Shown here: positions 42,872 through 50,581 of the stretch, piece after piece
Layout: each line of letters begins with the position of its first letter
Numbering within the stretch: the stretch's first letter is position 1
DNA from: an uncultured Oxalicibacterium sp.
GTDB taxonomy: Bacteria; Pseudomonadota; Gammaproteobacteria; Burkholderiales; Burkholderiaceae_D
Length of the DNA: 50,581 nt
Assembly: GCF_913776015.1 (NCBI RefSeq)
Contig: NZ_CAJYMD010000054.1
Coordinates: 1 to 50,581, forward strand
Direction: 5' to 3'
Translations under genes and position numbers: made by a program
Notes under the pieces: model-generated
The model's input: only the letters and a program-made list of their open reading frames with translations
Told to the model about the DNA's origin: nothing
Databases searched by the model: none

Positions 42872-43375
42872 ATGGACAGAGCAGAAAAAGCCGCCCGCCA
42901 GTGGCGCAAGGAGCGTCCCGATATCGATGTCGGCCCGATGGTGTTGCTCGGTCGCCTGCAGGAAACTGCGCAAGTGATTGCACGCGACCGCCTGCATCCG
43001 CTATTTGCCGAATACGGCTTGCAACCCGGCGAGTTCGACGTCCTGGCTACCTTGCGTCGTAGCGGCACGCCCTATGCGCTCACACCGACGGCGCTGTACA
43101 ACACGGCGATGATTTCCTCCGGCAGCATGACCAACCGCATCGAACGGCTGGAAAAAGCCGGCCTCGTGCAGCGCACAGCCCACCCCACTGACGGTCGCGG
43201 CTCGCTGGTCAAACTGAGCAAGAAGGGATTGGCACTGATCGAGGAAATGATCGTGCCGCATGTGCAAAATCAGAAAGCCATCGTATGCAACCTGAGCAAG
43301 GCCGAACAGACACAACTGGCCGAGCTTCTCGAGAAGCTGCTGGCCGATCAGTGCCCGCCACTTGCCGAAGATTGA
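42872..43375 (+). CDS. MarR-family transcriptional regulator
   Basis: A 167-residue winged-helix regulator. The MarR domain runs from about residue 30 to 140: LFAEYGLQPGEFDVLATLRR, ALYNTAMISSGSMTNRIERLEKAGLVQR (recognition helix) and the wing with HPTDGRGSLVKLSKKG (the Asp-Gly-Arg tip). It is divergent from the MFS fusion, with two operators between them, so it very likely represses the transporter and itself and is relieved by a small molecule. RBS AAGGAAA precedes ATG. Its 3' end overlaps the convergent UPF0104 gene by 28 bases. Confidence 0.94.
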   Translation: MDRAEKAARQWRKERPDIDVGPMVLLGRLQETAQVIARDRLHPLFAEYGLQPGEFDVLATLRRSGTPYALTPTALYNTAMISSGSMTNRIERLEKAGLVQRTAHPTDGRGSLVKLSKKGLALIEEMIVPHVQNQKAIVCNLSKAEQTQLAELLEKLLADQCPPLAED

Positions 43376-44376
43376 TGAGGATTCGCCTGCATCGACGATG
43401 ACTTCGCACCGGCTTCCATCAACAGATAGGCAATCGTCGCCAGACCCAGCGGAATGAAATAATACAAGGTGCGGTACAGCAGCAATCCGGCCAGCAATTC
43501 ATTCGCCGGGACGCGATGTGACAGCAAGGCCACGAACACTGCTTCAATCACCCCCAGCCCTGCCGGCACATGCGTGATCACACCGGCAATCGCGGCAATC
43601 AGCAACACGCTCAAGACATCGACATAGGCAATCTTCTGCTCCAGCAGGAAGAAGATCACCACGCCCATCACCATCCAGTTGGCACTCGACATCACCAGCT
43701 GCAGCAAGCCGAATGGCAGTGATGGCAACTGCATGTCATGTCCGCGCCACGATAGCGTTTTGCCGCCTCGTACGGCACACAGCACGAGATAAGCCAGGAC
43801 TACGCTGACCAGCGGCACGCCCAGCCAGTGCAGTTGCACGGTATCGATCTTCCATGATGGCGGCAAGGACAAGGGGCGAAACCAGAACAGCAATCCTGCC
43901 ACCAGCATGTAACCCAGCCAGTTCGTCAGCATGCTGGTCGCCACCACACGCGTGATGGTGTTGGCATCCAACCCCAGCCGCGAATACAGGCGATAACGGA
44001 ATGCGACACCCCCGACCAGCGAGCCCAGATTGAGGTTGAAGGCGTAACTGATCATGGTCACGCTGATGACTTGCCACACCCGTAATGCATGGCCGACCAG
44101 ATAGCGTCCCAGCAGATCGAAACAGCCATACAAACCGTGGCTGACCAGCACCAGAAGAATCGCCGGCCACAAGGCCCAAAGCGAGCGTTCCCTCAAGGTA
44201 TTGATGACATCGCCCCATTCGATGGTGCGCGCATGTGTGACGATCAACCAGGTGACGGCGACAAAGAAGGCAACTTTGAGAAAGCGCATCAGCCACGGCC
44301 ACCAGGGACGTTCGCGCCACCCGCCTTCCGTGTCGCCAGGCGACTTGGCCGGCAGTGTGGCAGACGATGTGCGCAT
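43348..44376 (-). CDS. UPF0104 / lysylphosphatidylglycerol synthase-type membrane protein (YbhN-like)
   Basis: A 342-residue inner-membrane protein with about eight hydrophobic segments. SYAFNLNLGSLVGGVAFRYRLYSRLGL and GVITHVPAGLGVIEAVFVALL are hallmarks of the UPF0104/MprF-flippase-like family. It starts at 44376 sharing one base with the clsB stop (TGATG), so the two are translationally coupled, as ybhN and clsB are in E. coli. A role in lipid flipping or modification is inferred from the fold and from the partner. The C-terminus overlaps the end of marR. Confidence 0.9.
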   Translation of the reverse strand: MRTSSATLPAKSPGDTEGGWRERPWWPWLMRFLKVAFFVAVTWLIVTHARTIEWGDVINTLRERSLWALWPAILLVLVSHGLYGCFDLLGRYLVGHALRVWQVISVTMISYAFNLNLGSLVGGVAFRYRLYSRLGLDANTITRVVATSMLTNWLGYMLVAGLLFWFRPLSLPPSWKIDTVQLHWLGVPLVSVVLAYLVLCAVRGGKTLSWRGHDMQLPSLPFGLLQLVMSSANWMVMGVVIFFLLEQKIAYVDVLSVLLIAAIAGVITHVPAGLGVIEAVFVALLSHRVPANELLAGLLLYRTLYYFIPLGLATIAYLLMEAGAKSSSMQANPHQSSASGGH

Positions 44377-45599
44377 CACGCTTCCTGGGTCACTGCTTCG
44401 ACCGAAGCGGTGGTCTGGGTGCGATGCGCCGCCTTGAGTGAAGGCGCATGTGTAGGCAGCCAGCCCATCCATGCCGGATAGCGACGCAGAATATGGAACA
44501 GGAAGAAGCTGCGCACCAGACGCCACCAGGTCGGTTCCTGAATGTCTTCGATGCTTAGCTTCTTGCAGCTTTCCTTCATCAGCCGATCAAGGCTGCGTCC
44601 GAGCTCGGCATTGAATGCACGATCGCGAATCATGACGTTCGCTTCCAGATTCAAGGCCAGACTCAAGGGATCGAGATTGCTGGAACCGACCGTAGCCCAT
44701 TCGTCGTCGACAAGAGCCACCTTGCCGTGCAGCGGTCGATCGCAGTATTCGTAAATCGTCACACCGGCACTCAGCAAATGGTGATACAGCATGCTGGCCG
44801 CGTACTGGACAATCGGCATGTCGGGATTGCCCTGCAGGATCAGCGACACTTCCACACCACGGCGTGCCGCCTTGCGCAAGGATTTCAGAAATGCATAACC
44901 CGGGAAGAAATAGGCGTTGGCAATCACGATGCGCTGTCGCGCCAGCCGAATCGCCAGGCGATACTGGCGCTCGATGTCGTTACGATTGCGATGGTTGTCG
45001 CGCCAGACGAAAGCAGCCAATGCGCCTTGCGGTTCGGCGAAGGACCTTGGCGTTGCACCACGGTCGCGGCGGAACCAGCGACGTCGCTCACGCGTCTTCT
45101 TCACCGCTGCCTGTGCAAAGGCGTACATGTGATGCACGATGGGACCGTGGACTTCCACCGAATAGTCCTGCTTGGCCTCGGGGCCGAAATCGCCAAGATG
45201 ATCGGCAGAAAAATTGATCCCGCCAATGAAACCCAAGGTGTCATCAATCACGATCAGTTTGCGATGCAGACGGCGGAAAAGATGGACACGGCGAAACATG
45301 CCTGGTGCCGGATCGAACACATGCACGCGCACGCCCGCTTGCGTCAGCGCCGAAATGAATTCCTCCGACAGATCCGGCGAGCCCCAGCCATCGATGGTCA
45401 TGTCGACTTCCACGCCACGTTGTGCCGCTTCGATCAATGCCTGTTGCAAGGCACGTCCGACCTTGTCGTCGAACAGGATGAAGGTTTCGAGATAGATGTC
45501 TTTCTGCGCAGCCGCAATCGCCTCGAATACACGAGGAAAAAATGCTTCGCCATTTTCCAGCAAGGCAAAGTGATTACCGTCAACCCAACGTTGTTTCAA
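44376..45599 (-). CDS. clsB: Cardiolipin synthase B
   Basis: A 407-residue phospholipase D-family enzyme that makes cardiolipin. Two HKD motifs are visible: HRKLIVIDDTLGFIGGIN and HGKVALVDDEWATVGSSN. GSPDLSEEF, GPEAKQDYSVE and YFFPGYAFLKSLRKAARRGV are specific to ClsB. The start is a TTG at 45599 (reading Met-Lys-Gln-Arg-Trp), chosen because it has GAGAGG seven bases upstream and aligns with the start of E. coli ClsB; no ATG is in a usable place. Unlike ClsA it has no N-terminal membrane segments. The phosphatase-like gene (ybhP) that often precedes clsB is not here. Confidence 0.93.
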   Translation of the reverse strand: MKQRWVDGNHFALLENGEAFFPRVFEAIAAAQKDIYLETFILFDDKVGRALQQALIEAAQRGVEVDMTIDGWGSPDLSEEFISALTQAGVRVHVFDPAPGMFRRVHLFRRLHRKLIVIDDTLGFIGGINFSADHLGDFGPEAKQDYSVEVHGPIVHHMYAFAQAAVKKTRERRRWFRRDRGATPRSFAEPQGALAAFVWRDNHRNRNDIERQYRLAIRLARQRIVIANAYFFPGYAFLKSLRKAARRGVEVSLILQGNPDMPIVQYAASMLYHHLLSAGVTIYEYCDRPLHGKVALVDDEWATVGSSNLDPLSLALNLEANVMIRDRAFNAELGRSLDRLMKESCKKLSIEDIQEPTWWRLVRSFFLFHILRRYPAWMGWLPTHAPSLKAAHRTQTTASVEAVTQEA

Positions 45600-45915
45600 G
45601 ACATGCCTCTCGCTATCGATCAGGCGCGCCTGGCGCTGTGCATGGAAACATATGCCAGGCACTATGCAGCACGCGCAATATGGCGACCAGCTTAGGCATG
45701 GCGCTCGCCAAAGTCTGTGCGTTGGTTCACAATGATCCCGGCACCTGCCGGATTTGGCGCACAGCAGCACTGTTCGTCAACGTACATAAAAAGTGTTTTG
45801 CCATCCTTACAATGAGTTGTCTCGATAAGTTGTCAAGGAAGGGAGGCAATCGGGATACGCCCGACCGTCGCCCTTTCCTTTTTCGCCTCGTAACCACAAC
45901 AAGAAAGGAACCGAC
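45600..45915. other. Divergent intergenic region between clsB and the 206-residue gene
   Basis: This 316-base stretch must contain promoters for both neighbours. TACAAT near 45807 could be a -10 for the plus-strand gene, but no -35 at proper spacing is seen. No other gene is supported. Confidence 0.35.
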
Positions 45916-46536
45916 ATGGCCACGAATATGAGCGGGGAAAGCGTTTCCCAATGCACGCTTCATCTGATCGAAGAACAATTGCAGGTCCTGCCGATTTCCG
46001 TTGCCACCATTTTGCAGGCAGACGAGGTCGGCTCGGTCGAGTCCGATTTACTGTCCGGCCTTCTGCTCAAGCGCAAACCACGTCAGCAAAAGACCGGTTC
46101 AGCCGGCAACATCGTCGCTGAAGAGGCACATCCTTCGGAAGAGATCGATTTCCATGAAGCGAGCGAGTATTTGCGTGAGCATCCATTGGAAAAAATGGAT
46201 TACGCCCGCGTGCTGGTCAGCAACTCGCTGCTGTCCGTCGGCATCTACATGCGTGATCACGACATGGCATCGATGCGCACACCAGAATTCCAGTTTCTCG
46301 GTCATGTCGTCAATGCCCTTCTCAACAACAATCGCTTCAAGGTCAACGAAGGCTACATTCCGATGGCAACCTTCGATGGTCTGGTAATCGACAGCAGCCT
46401 GAACGGCAAACGCGTCTTCGCTGAAAAAGGCGAGGAAGGTTTCCTTGAGTTCGGTGATGCGGTTGCCTTGCTGCAGTGGTTGTCACGTTACCTGCGCGGC
46501 GAAAAACGTTTTGTCTCGGGAGGCGATGCCGGCTGA
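45916..46536 (+). CDS. Unrecognised 206-residue cytoplasmic protein
   Basis: The protein is acidic and soluble, with no signal peptide or membrane segment. Residues 1-60 look helical, 65-95 are rich in Glu and charged (HPSEEIDFHEASEYLREHP), and residues 95-195 contain the more conserved-looking SNSLLSVGIYMRDHDMASM, FQFLGHVVNALLNNNRFKVNEGYIPMATFDGLVID and a final FGDAVALLQWLSRYLRG. ATG 45916 has AAAGGA upstream, and a terminator follows 14 bases after the stop, so it is a monocistronic gene. I do not recognise the family. Confidence 0.85.
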   Translation: MATNMSGESVSQCTLHLIEEQLQVLPISVATILQADEVGSVESDLLSGLLLKRKPRQQKTGSAGNIVAEEAHPSEEIDFHEASEYLREHPLEKMDYARVLVSNSLLSVGIYMRDHDMASMRTPEFQFLGHVVNALLNNNRFKVNEGYIPMATFDGLVIDSSLNGKRVFAEKGEEGFLEFGDAVALLQWLSRYLRGEKRFVSGGDAG

Positions 46537-46550
46537 TCCAGCCAGCCATA

Positions 46551-46579
46551 AAAAAAGCCGGCTTGAAGCCGGCTTTTTT
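46551..46579. terminator. Bidirectional terminator
   Basis: AAAAAAGCCGGC and GCCGGCTTTTTT form a stem of about 13 base pairs with a 3-base loop. It lies between two convergent genes and has A- and T-runs on both sides. Confidence 0.93.
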
Positions 46580-46596
46580 CATGATGCAGCAACAGA

Positions 46597-47889
46597 TTAC
46601 TGCGCCTGTTTGGCACGCTCCAGCCCATCTGCGATGAAGCGTTTGCGCATCGGTGCCAGCAGGAACTTGGCAGCAATACCTGCGGTGATCGTGACAATCG
46701 CAGCCAGGATGAAAACGCGATTCCAGTTACCGCCCACAGCCAGCAGCGAAGCCACCGGAACCAGCGCCGCGGCCGCACCCTTGGCGGTGTACAAGGTGCC
46801 TGCATTGGCCGAGGCAAACTTGCTACCGAAGGTATCGCCACAAATGGCTGGGAAAATCGAGAAGATCTCGCCCCAGAACATGAAGATCAGTGCAGCAAAC
46901 ACCATGAATGCATAAGGGTTGTGGCCCCATTGCATCAGACCCAGCAGTGCCAAGCCTTCGCCGATGAACACGATCAGCATGGTGTTTTCACGACCGATCT
47001 TGTCCGAGATCATGCCGCACAGCGGACGCGTGATGCCATTCGCCACGTTATCGATGGACAGCGCCATTGTCAGCAGGGGCAAGGTTGCACCGAACAAGGT
47101 GATCGGCGTACCGGCGATGCCATAGTCATGCGCAATCGGGCCTAGCTGTGCGGTCGCCATCACGCCACCTGCGGCAACACCGACATAGATGACATAGATG
47201 AGCCAGAACACCGGCGTTTTCAGCATCTGCTTCGGCGTGTAATCAGCCGCTTCAACGATTTTCTTGCCATTGGCGGCAGCTTTTGGCGCACGCGGGCGAA
47301 CCAGGAACAAGGCCAGCGCAAAAATCACCACGCCTTGCAAAATGCCGAATGTCAGGAAGGTCTTTTCATAGCCATCGCTGGCGATCATGTTGGCAATCGG
47401 GATCACGGTGATCGCGGCACCAGCACCAAAACCCGCTGCAGTCAGACCGGCAGCCAAGCCTCGACGATCGGGAAACCACTTGAGTGCATTACCAACACAA
47501 GTTCCGTACACGCAACCTGCGCCAATACCCGAGATCACCGCCGCCGTATAAAGCAAAGGCAGGGAGTCGGCCATGCTGTTGAGCACCCAGCCGATACCGG
47601 CAAAGATCGCACCGCCTGCCACCACAGGACGTGGACCAAACTTGTCACCGAGCCAACCCTCGATCGGCACCAGCCAGGTTTCCGTCACGATGAAAATCGA
47701 AAATGCCAATTGGATCGCTGCAGTACCCCATTGATGCTTGGCATTCATCGGTTCGACAAACAAGGTCCAGCCATATTGCAGATTGGCAACCAACCCCATA
47801 CACAGGATGCCAAGGATCAGTTGTACCCAGCGATTGCGGAAGCCGGTCTGCGCCGGCACCTGTTGCCCGATTGTTTGTTCTTCTGACAT
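46597..47889 (-). CDS. oxlT: Oxalate:formate antiporter-type MFS transporter
   Basis: A 430-residue, 12-segment inner-membrane transporter of the OFA family. The opening RWVQLILGILCMGLVANLQYGWTLFV, then GWLGDKFGPRPVVAGGAIFAGIGWVLNS and YGTCVGNALKWFPDRRGLAAGLTAAGFGAGAA match OxlT of Oxalobacter. In that organism it exchanges oxalate for formate and helps make a proton gradient. The start has GGAGGCGGATC upstream and a sigma-70 promoter at 47924-47951. No oxalate decarboxylase genes are in the window, so other dicarboxylates are possible substrates. Confidence 0.88.
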   Translation of the reverse strand: MSEEQTIGQQVPAQTGFRNRWVQLILGILCMGLVANLQYGWTLFVEPMNAKHQWGTAAIQLAFSIFIVTETWLVPIEGWLGDKFGPRPVVAGGAIFAGIGWVLNSMADSLPLLYTAAVISGIGAGCVYGTCVGNALKWFPDRRGLAAGLTAAGFGAGAAITVIPIANMIASDGYEKTFLTFGILQGVVIFALALFLVRPRAPKAAANGKKIVEAADYTPKQMLKTPVFWLIYVIYVGVAAGGVMATAQLGPIAHDYGIAGTPITLFGATLPLLTMALSIDNVANGITRPLCGMISDKIGRENTMLIVFIGEGLALLGLMQWGHNPYAFMVFAALIFMFWGEIFSIFPAICGDTFGSKFASANAGTLYTAKGAAAALVPVASLLAVGGNWNRVFILAAIVTITAGIAAKFLLAPMRKRFIADGLERAKQAQ

Positions 47890-47923
47890 GATCCGCCTCC
47901 GGAAAAATATGCAATGTGAATTT

Positions 47924-47951
47924 ATTCTACTCGTGAATATTTTATTTTCAA
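47924..47951 (-). promoter_or_regulatory. Sigma-70 promoter of oxlT
   Basis: On the minus strand TTGAAA (47951-47946) and TAGAAT (47929-47924) are separated by 16 AT-rich bases; the -10 ends 34 bases upstream of the start codon. Confidence 0.6.
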
Positions 47952-47957
47952 ATTAAA

Positions 47958-47994
47958 TTGCGGTTAAAAACCGAAAAACTGTGGAAAACCGCAA
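47958..47994. promoter_or_regulatory. Long-spaced inverted repeat upstream of the oxlT promoter
   Basis: TTGCGGTT (47958-47965) and AACCGCAA (47987-47994) are perfect 8-base arms around 21 bases. The element begins 7 bases upstream of the -35, a normal place for an activator. Beyond it, up to 48231, I see only a short hairpin GCCGTC-N9-GACGGC at 48198-48218 downstream of regA. Confidence 0.45.
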
Positions 47995-48231
47995 TACGCG
48001 GAACAAACCTACTATTCGTTTTCCAGACCAACAAGACTTAGTCACTACGTGGATTTCACACCCGAGCGCGTAAGCTCGCTGCGAACCAGATACGGCTCTT
48101 AATCAGATTGCAAGAAATCCGATGTGGAAACTTGGAGGCCGCAGGCGAGAAAAGATTCCTTTTGAGCTACAAAATTCTCGTCTCAGGAAATAGCAGGCCG
48201 TCTCATGAAAGGACGGCGAGCAATGCACTTA

Positions 48232-48768
48232 TTATTTCACGCGCTGTTTTTCGAGCTTGCGTGCCAGCGTGCGGCGATGCATGCCGAGGCGTCGCGCCGT
48301 TTCGGAGATGTTGAAATCGGTTTCAACGAGGACTTGATGAATGCGCTCCCATTCGAGCGTCTTGATGGAGGTCGATCGATTCGTCAGTTCGATCTCGGTC
48401 GTCCCCGCCACATGGTTGAAGGCGGCTTCGATGTCGTCGGTATTCGAAGGCTTGGCCAGATACTGGCAAGCACCGAGCTTGATCGCCTCGACCGCTGTCG
48501 CCAGACTGGCAAAACCGGTCAGCACCACGATCAACATGGCGGGATTATGGTTGTGCAGCATTTGTACGCATGCCAGCCCGGATGAATTGCCCTCTAGCTT
48601 CAGATCGACCACGGCATAGCTCGGCACATGGTCACGCAATACAACCGCCGCTTCATCCTGATTGGTCGCCAGCAAGACCTGGTAGCCGCGACGCTCGAAC
48701 GAGCGCGACAAGGTTCGTGCAAAAGCCGTGTCATCCTCGATGATCAATAACTGTCGTTCATCCAACAT
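48232..48768 (-). CDS. regA: RegA/PrrA/ActR-type response regulator
   Basis: A 178-residue regulator. Receiver domain: acidic IIEDD (about 10-12), phosphoacceptor Asp55 in AVVDLKLEG, and conserved Lys in YLAKPS. After a short linker comes a Fis-type helix-turn-helix, ISETARRLGMHRRTLARKLEKQ, nearly identical to RegA/PrrA. The short size and HTH are diagnostic of the global redox regulator family that controls respiration, electron-transport and carbon/nitrogen fixation genes. It overlaps the regB stop by 11 bases, so the pair is co-translated. Confidence 0.94.
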   Translation of the reverse strand: MLDERQLLIIEDDTAFARTLSRSFERRGYQVLLATNQDEAAVVLRDHVPSYAVVDLKLEGNSSGLACVQMLHNHNPAMLIVVLTGFASLATAVEAIKLGACQYLAKPSNTDDIEAAFNHVAGTTEIELTNRSTSIKTLEWERIHQVLVETDFNISETARRLGMHRRTLARKLEKQRVK

Positions 48769-50098
48769 CGTTTTCTTCCTCTTCCAGACTGATCGCGGCC
48801 AGCGGCAAGGTCACCTCGACGATGGCACCGCCCTCTTCGCGATTGCGCGCTGCGATGGTGCCCCCCAGCTTGCGCGCGACATTTACAACCAGAAACAAAC
48901 CCAGTCCGCGCCCCGGCCGGCCCTTGGTCGATTGATACGGTTTGCCGAGCTGCGGCAGCATCGCCGGCGGAAAACCGGGCCCGGCATCCGTGATGCGCAA
49001 GCACAGCGATTGACCTTCGCGCGCAACATCGAAACCGACCCAGCGCGGCGATGCCTCTGCCGCATTATCGAGCACATTGCAGATCATCTGCTTGAGCACC
49101 GAATCGAACACGACCGGCACATCCTGCTCGATGCGATTGATGTAATCGAACGCTGCAACGGAACGATTCTCGCGCCACTCGGCAACCAGTTCATCGAGAA
49201 AAGTCCGCAAGGTAGTCTTGACCGACGATTCACCACGCGCTTCACCGGCCGACAACAGAATGCTGCTGACAATGCTCTTGCAACGCTGAATCTGCGCTTC
49301 CATCTCGGCAATCTCGGCCTGCACTTCGCTGCTCTGGAACTCGGGCATGCGCCGCCAATCCCCCAGAATCACGGACAGCGTGGACAGCGGCGTACCAAGT
49401 TCATGTGCCGCACCGGAGGCAAGCAAGCCCATGCGCACGATGTGTTCTTCCTCGACCGCACGATTGCGCAAGGCCGCCAGTTCGGCATCGCCCATGCGCA
49501 GATTACCCATGATGCGAATAATGAAGAAAGCGAGCAGCGCCGCATTCAGCACGAAACAGATCAGGATGCCTTGCACATACAAACTGAAGAACAGCGATTC
49601 GTTTTCAGGGGGCAGGACCAATGGCCGCGAAAACACCGACAATCCGACCAGACAGGTGCTGGTGATACCGACAATCATCCAGGTTGACCAGGCTTCGAGC
49701 AGCAAGGCACTCAGGATGATCTGCAGCAGATAAAGGAAAACGAAGGGATTGCTGGTGCCGCCACTGAGGTACAACTGGGCGGTGAGAATCGTCACATCGA
49801 CCAGCATCGCGAGGAACAATTCCTTGTTCGAAACGATCGGCCGCTCGTGCCAGCGCAGATGACTGGCCAGATTGAAGGCAATCAGGCAGACCAGTACTTC
49901 GAGCATTAGCCTGACCGGCAAATCGATACCGAACACCACGGTAACGACAAAGATGGTCGAAAGCTGGCCGATCACCGCAATCCAGCGCAACTGAATCAAT
50001 TGCTGCATGTTGCGGTGGCCAGCGACATTGCCGCCCAGGTTCGGCACCCATCTTCTGCGTGCGCCCTGCTCGCTGCCTGCGGTTTCGCTCTTTGCCAT
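48758..50098 (-). CDS. regB: RegB/PrrB-type redox sensor histidine kinase
   Basis: A 446-residue membrane kinase. Six hydrophobic segments lie in about residues 35-200, with the quinone-binding heptapeptide GGTSNPF between them, the RegB hallmark. The phosphoacceptor box is GAAHELGTPLSTL, and RCKSIV downstream carries the cysteine of the RegB redox box. The ATPase domain has CNVLDNAAEASP, DAGPGFP and GRGLGLFLV. Together with RegA it senses the ubiquinone pool and redox state. The start at 50098 (MAKSETAGSE) is chosen because longer starts would overlap the upstream SURF1 gene. Confidence 0.93.
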   Translation of the reverse strand: MAKSETAGSEQGARRRWVPNLGGNVAGHRNMQQLIQLRWIAVIGQLSTIFVVTVVFGIDLPVRLMLEVLVCLIAFNLASHLRWHERPIVSNKELFLAMLVDVTILTAQLYLSGGTSNPFVFLYLLQIILSALLLEAWSTWMIVGITSTCLVGLSVFSRPLVLPPENESLFFSLYVQGILICFVLNAALLAFFIIRIMGNLRMGDAELAALRNRAVEEEHIVRMGLLASGAAHELGTPLSTLSVILGDWRRMPEFQSSEVQAEIAEMEAQIQRCKSIVSSILLSAGEARGESSVKTTLRTFLDELVAEWRENRSVAAFDYINRIEQDVPVVFDSVLKQMICNVLDNAAEASPRWVGFDVAREGQSLCLRITDAGPGFPPAMLPQLGKPYQSTKGRPGRGLGLFLVVNVARKLGGTIAARNREEGGAIVEVTLPLAAISLEEEENDVG

Positions 50099-50120
50099 GG
50101 CCGGTTCCGGTGACGTCGAA

Positions 50121-50581
50121 TCAATCGATCTGGTCGCCGGTACCTCGTGCGCGCCGACGTTCGGTACGCAGAATCCACACCACAATGGCGACGACCATCA
50201 AGGCGAGAGCATACCAAGTTAGTGCATAGGCCAAATGATTATTGTGGAAGGCGATCACCGTTAATCCACCGACCGGCTGTTCATTCACTGTCAGCACCGG
50301 GTCAGGTGCCGTCGGGCTGGCATCGGCATCAATGAAATACGGCGCCACCGGCGTCAGTCCGCGCGAGGCAGCGATGGATTCGACATCACGCGAATGCCAG
50401 CGATCCGCCGCCGGATCGTTATGACGCAGAAAACCGCCGCCCGGCTCGCTGATGCGCAGCAAACCATTTACCGCCAATCGTTCACTGGCCGGCAACTTGC
50501 GTTTCTCTGCCAGCATCGCGCGCACCTGCGCCGCTGCCTGTGCGGTCACAAATCCACGGTTGATCAGAATCTTGTTGCCAG
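50121..50581 (-). CDS. SURF1-family cytochrome oxidase assembly protein; partial
   Basis: Only the C-terminal 152 residues are in the window; the gene runs off the right edge. ILINRGFV at the edge is the conserved SURF1 block following the central domain, and near the end FHNNHLAYALTWYALALMVVAIVVWIL gives the second membrane segment with the conserved His-x-x-Tyr-x-x-Thr-Trp pattern. SURF1 helps insert haem a into cytochrome aa3 oxidase. It lies 22 bases upstream of regB, suggesting that a cox operon continues into regBA. Confidence 0.92.
   Translation of the reverse strand, partial: GNKILINRGFVTAQAAAQVRAMLAEKRKLPASERLAVNGLLRISEPGGGFLRHNDPAADRWHSRDVESIAASRGLTPVAPYFIDADASPTAPDPVLTVNEQPVGGLTVIAFHNNHLAYALTWYALALMVVAIVVWILRTERRRARGTGDQID

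Overview
The window looks like chromosomal DNA of a betaproteobacterium in Burkholderiales, most likely the Oxalobacteraceae (Herbaspirillum/Herminiimonas-like). This is an inference from the gene set (OxlT-type oxalate:formate antiporter, RegB/RegA next to SURF1, TamA/TamB, NhaR-type LysR regulator, ClsB) and from codon usage that is moderately GC-rich and even throughout. I saw no tRNA, rRNA, CRISPR array, transposase or integrase. The layout reads as core genome with nutrient-scavenging and stress modules.

Positions 1-3260 (minus strand) hold a guanidine uptake and degradation operon: substrate-binding protein, permease, ATPase, then the 5' part of a urea carboxylase-associated (carboxyguanidine deiminase) subunit. 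Ahead of it lie a textbook guanidine-I (ykkC) riboswitch, a -24/-12 sigma-54 promoter and two NtrC-like 17-mers, which suggests double control by nitrogen status and guanidine. Positions 3309-6325 hold a sulfate transport operon (sbp-cysT-cysW) without cysA and with three stacked hairpins after sbp.

Positions 6700-14050 hold mixed single genes: a 59-residue small protein, NhaR-type regulator, zinc-ribbon protein, beta-carbonic anhydrase, LpxR-like lipid A deacylase, a YbaY-MliC fusion lipoprotein, two methyltransferase-like proteins, a GIY-YIG protein and a c-type cytochrome whose usual axial Met is replaced by Val. Positions 14306-24418 hold tamA-tamB, a type II NADH dehydrogenase, a CPA2 antiporter and a ybdK-type ligase.

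Positions 24600-32202 form a signalling and stress region: a sigma-54 activator with no sensory domain, a LuxR-type response regulator, a stand-alone receiver protein and a convergent PAS histidine kinase, then a 24-residue membrane protein, a YihY/BrkB protein, CsbD, a periplasmic protein with three paired-cysteine repeats and a GlsB/YeaQ-like membrane protein. fumC follows on the minus strand.

Positions 34024-39023 hold an organosulfur scavenging operon with two SsuA-like binding proteins, SsuC, SsuB and a DszC/SfnB-like flavin monooxygenase, but no SsuD or SsuE. Positions 39030-47889 hold an OpgC-like acyltransferase, an in-frame fusion of two complete MFS transporters facing a MarR regulator across two near-identical operators, a UPF0104/clsB lipid pair, an unrecognised 206-residue protein and oxlT. 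The end (48232-50581) carries regA, regB and a partial SURF1 gene, linking redox sensing to cytochrome oxidase assembly.
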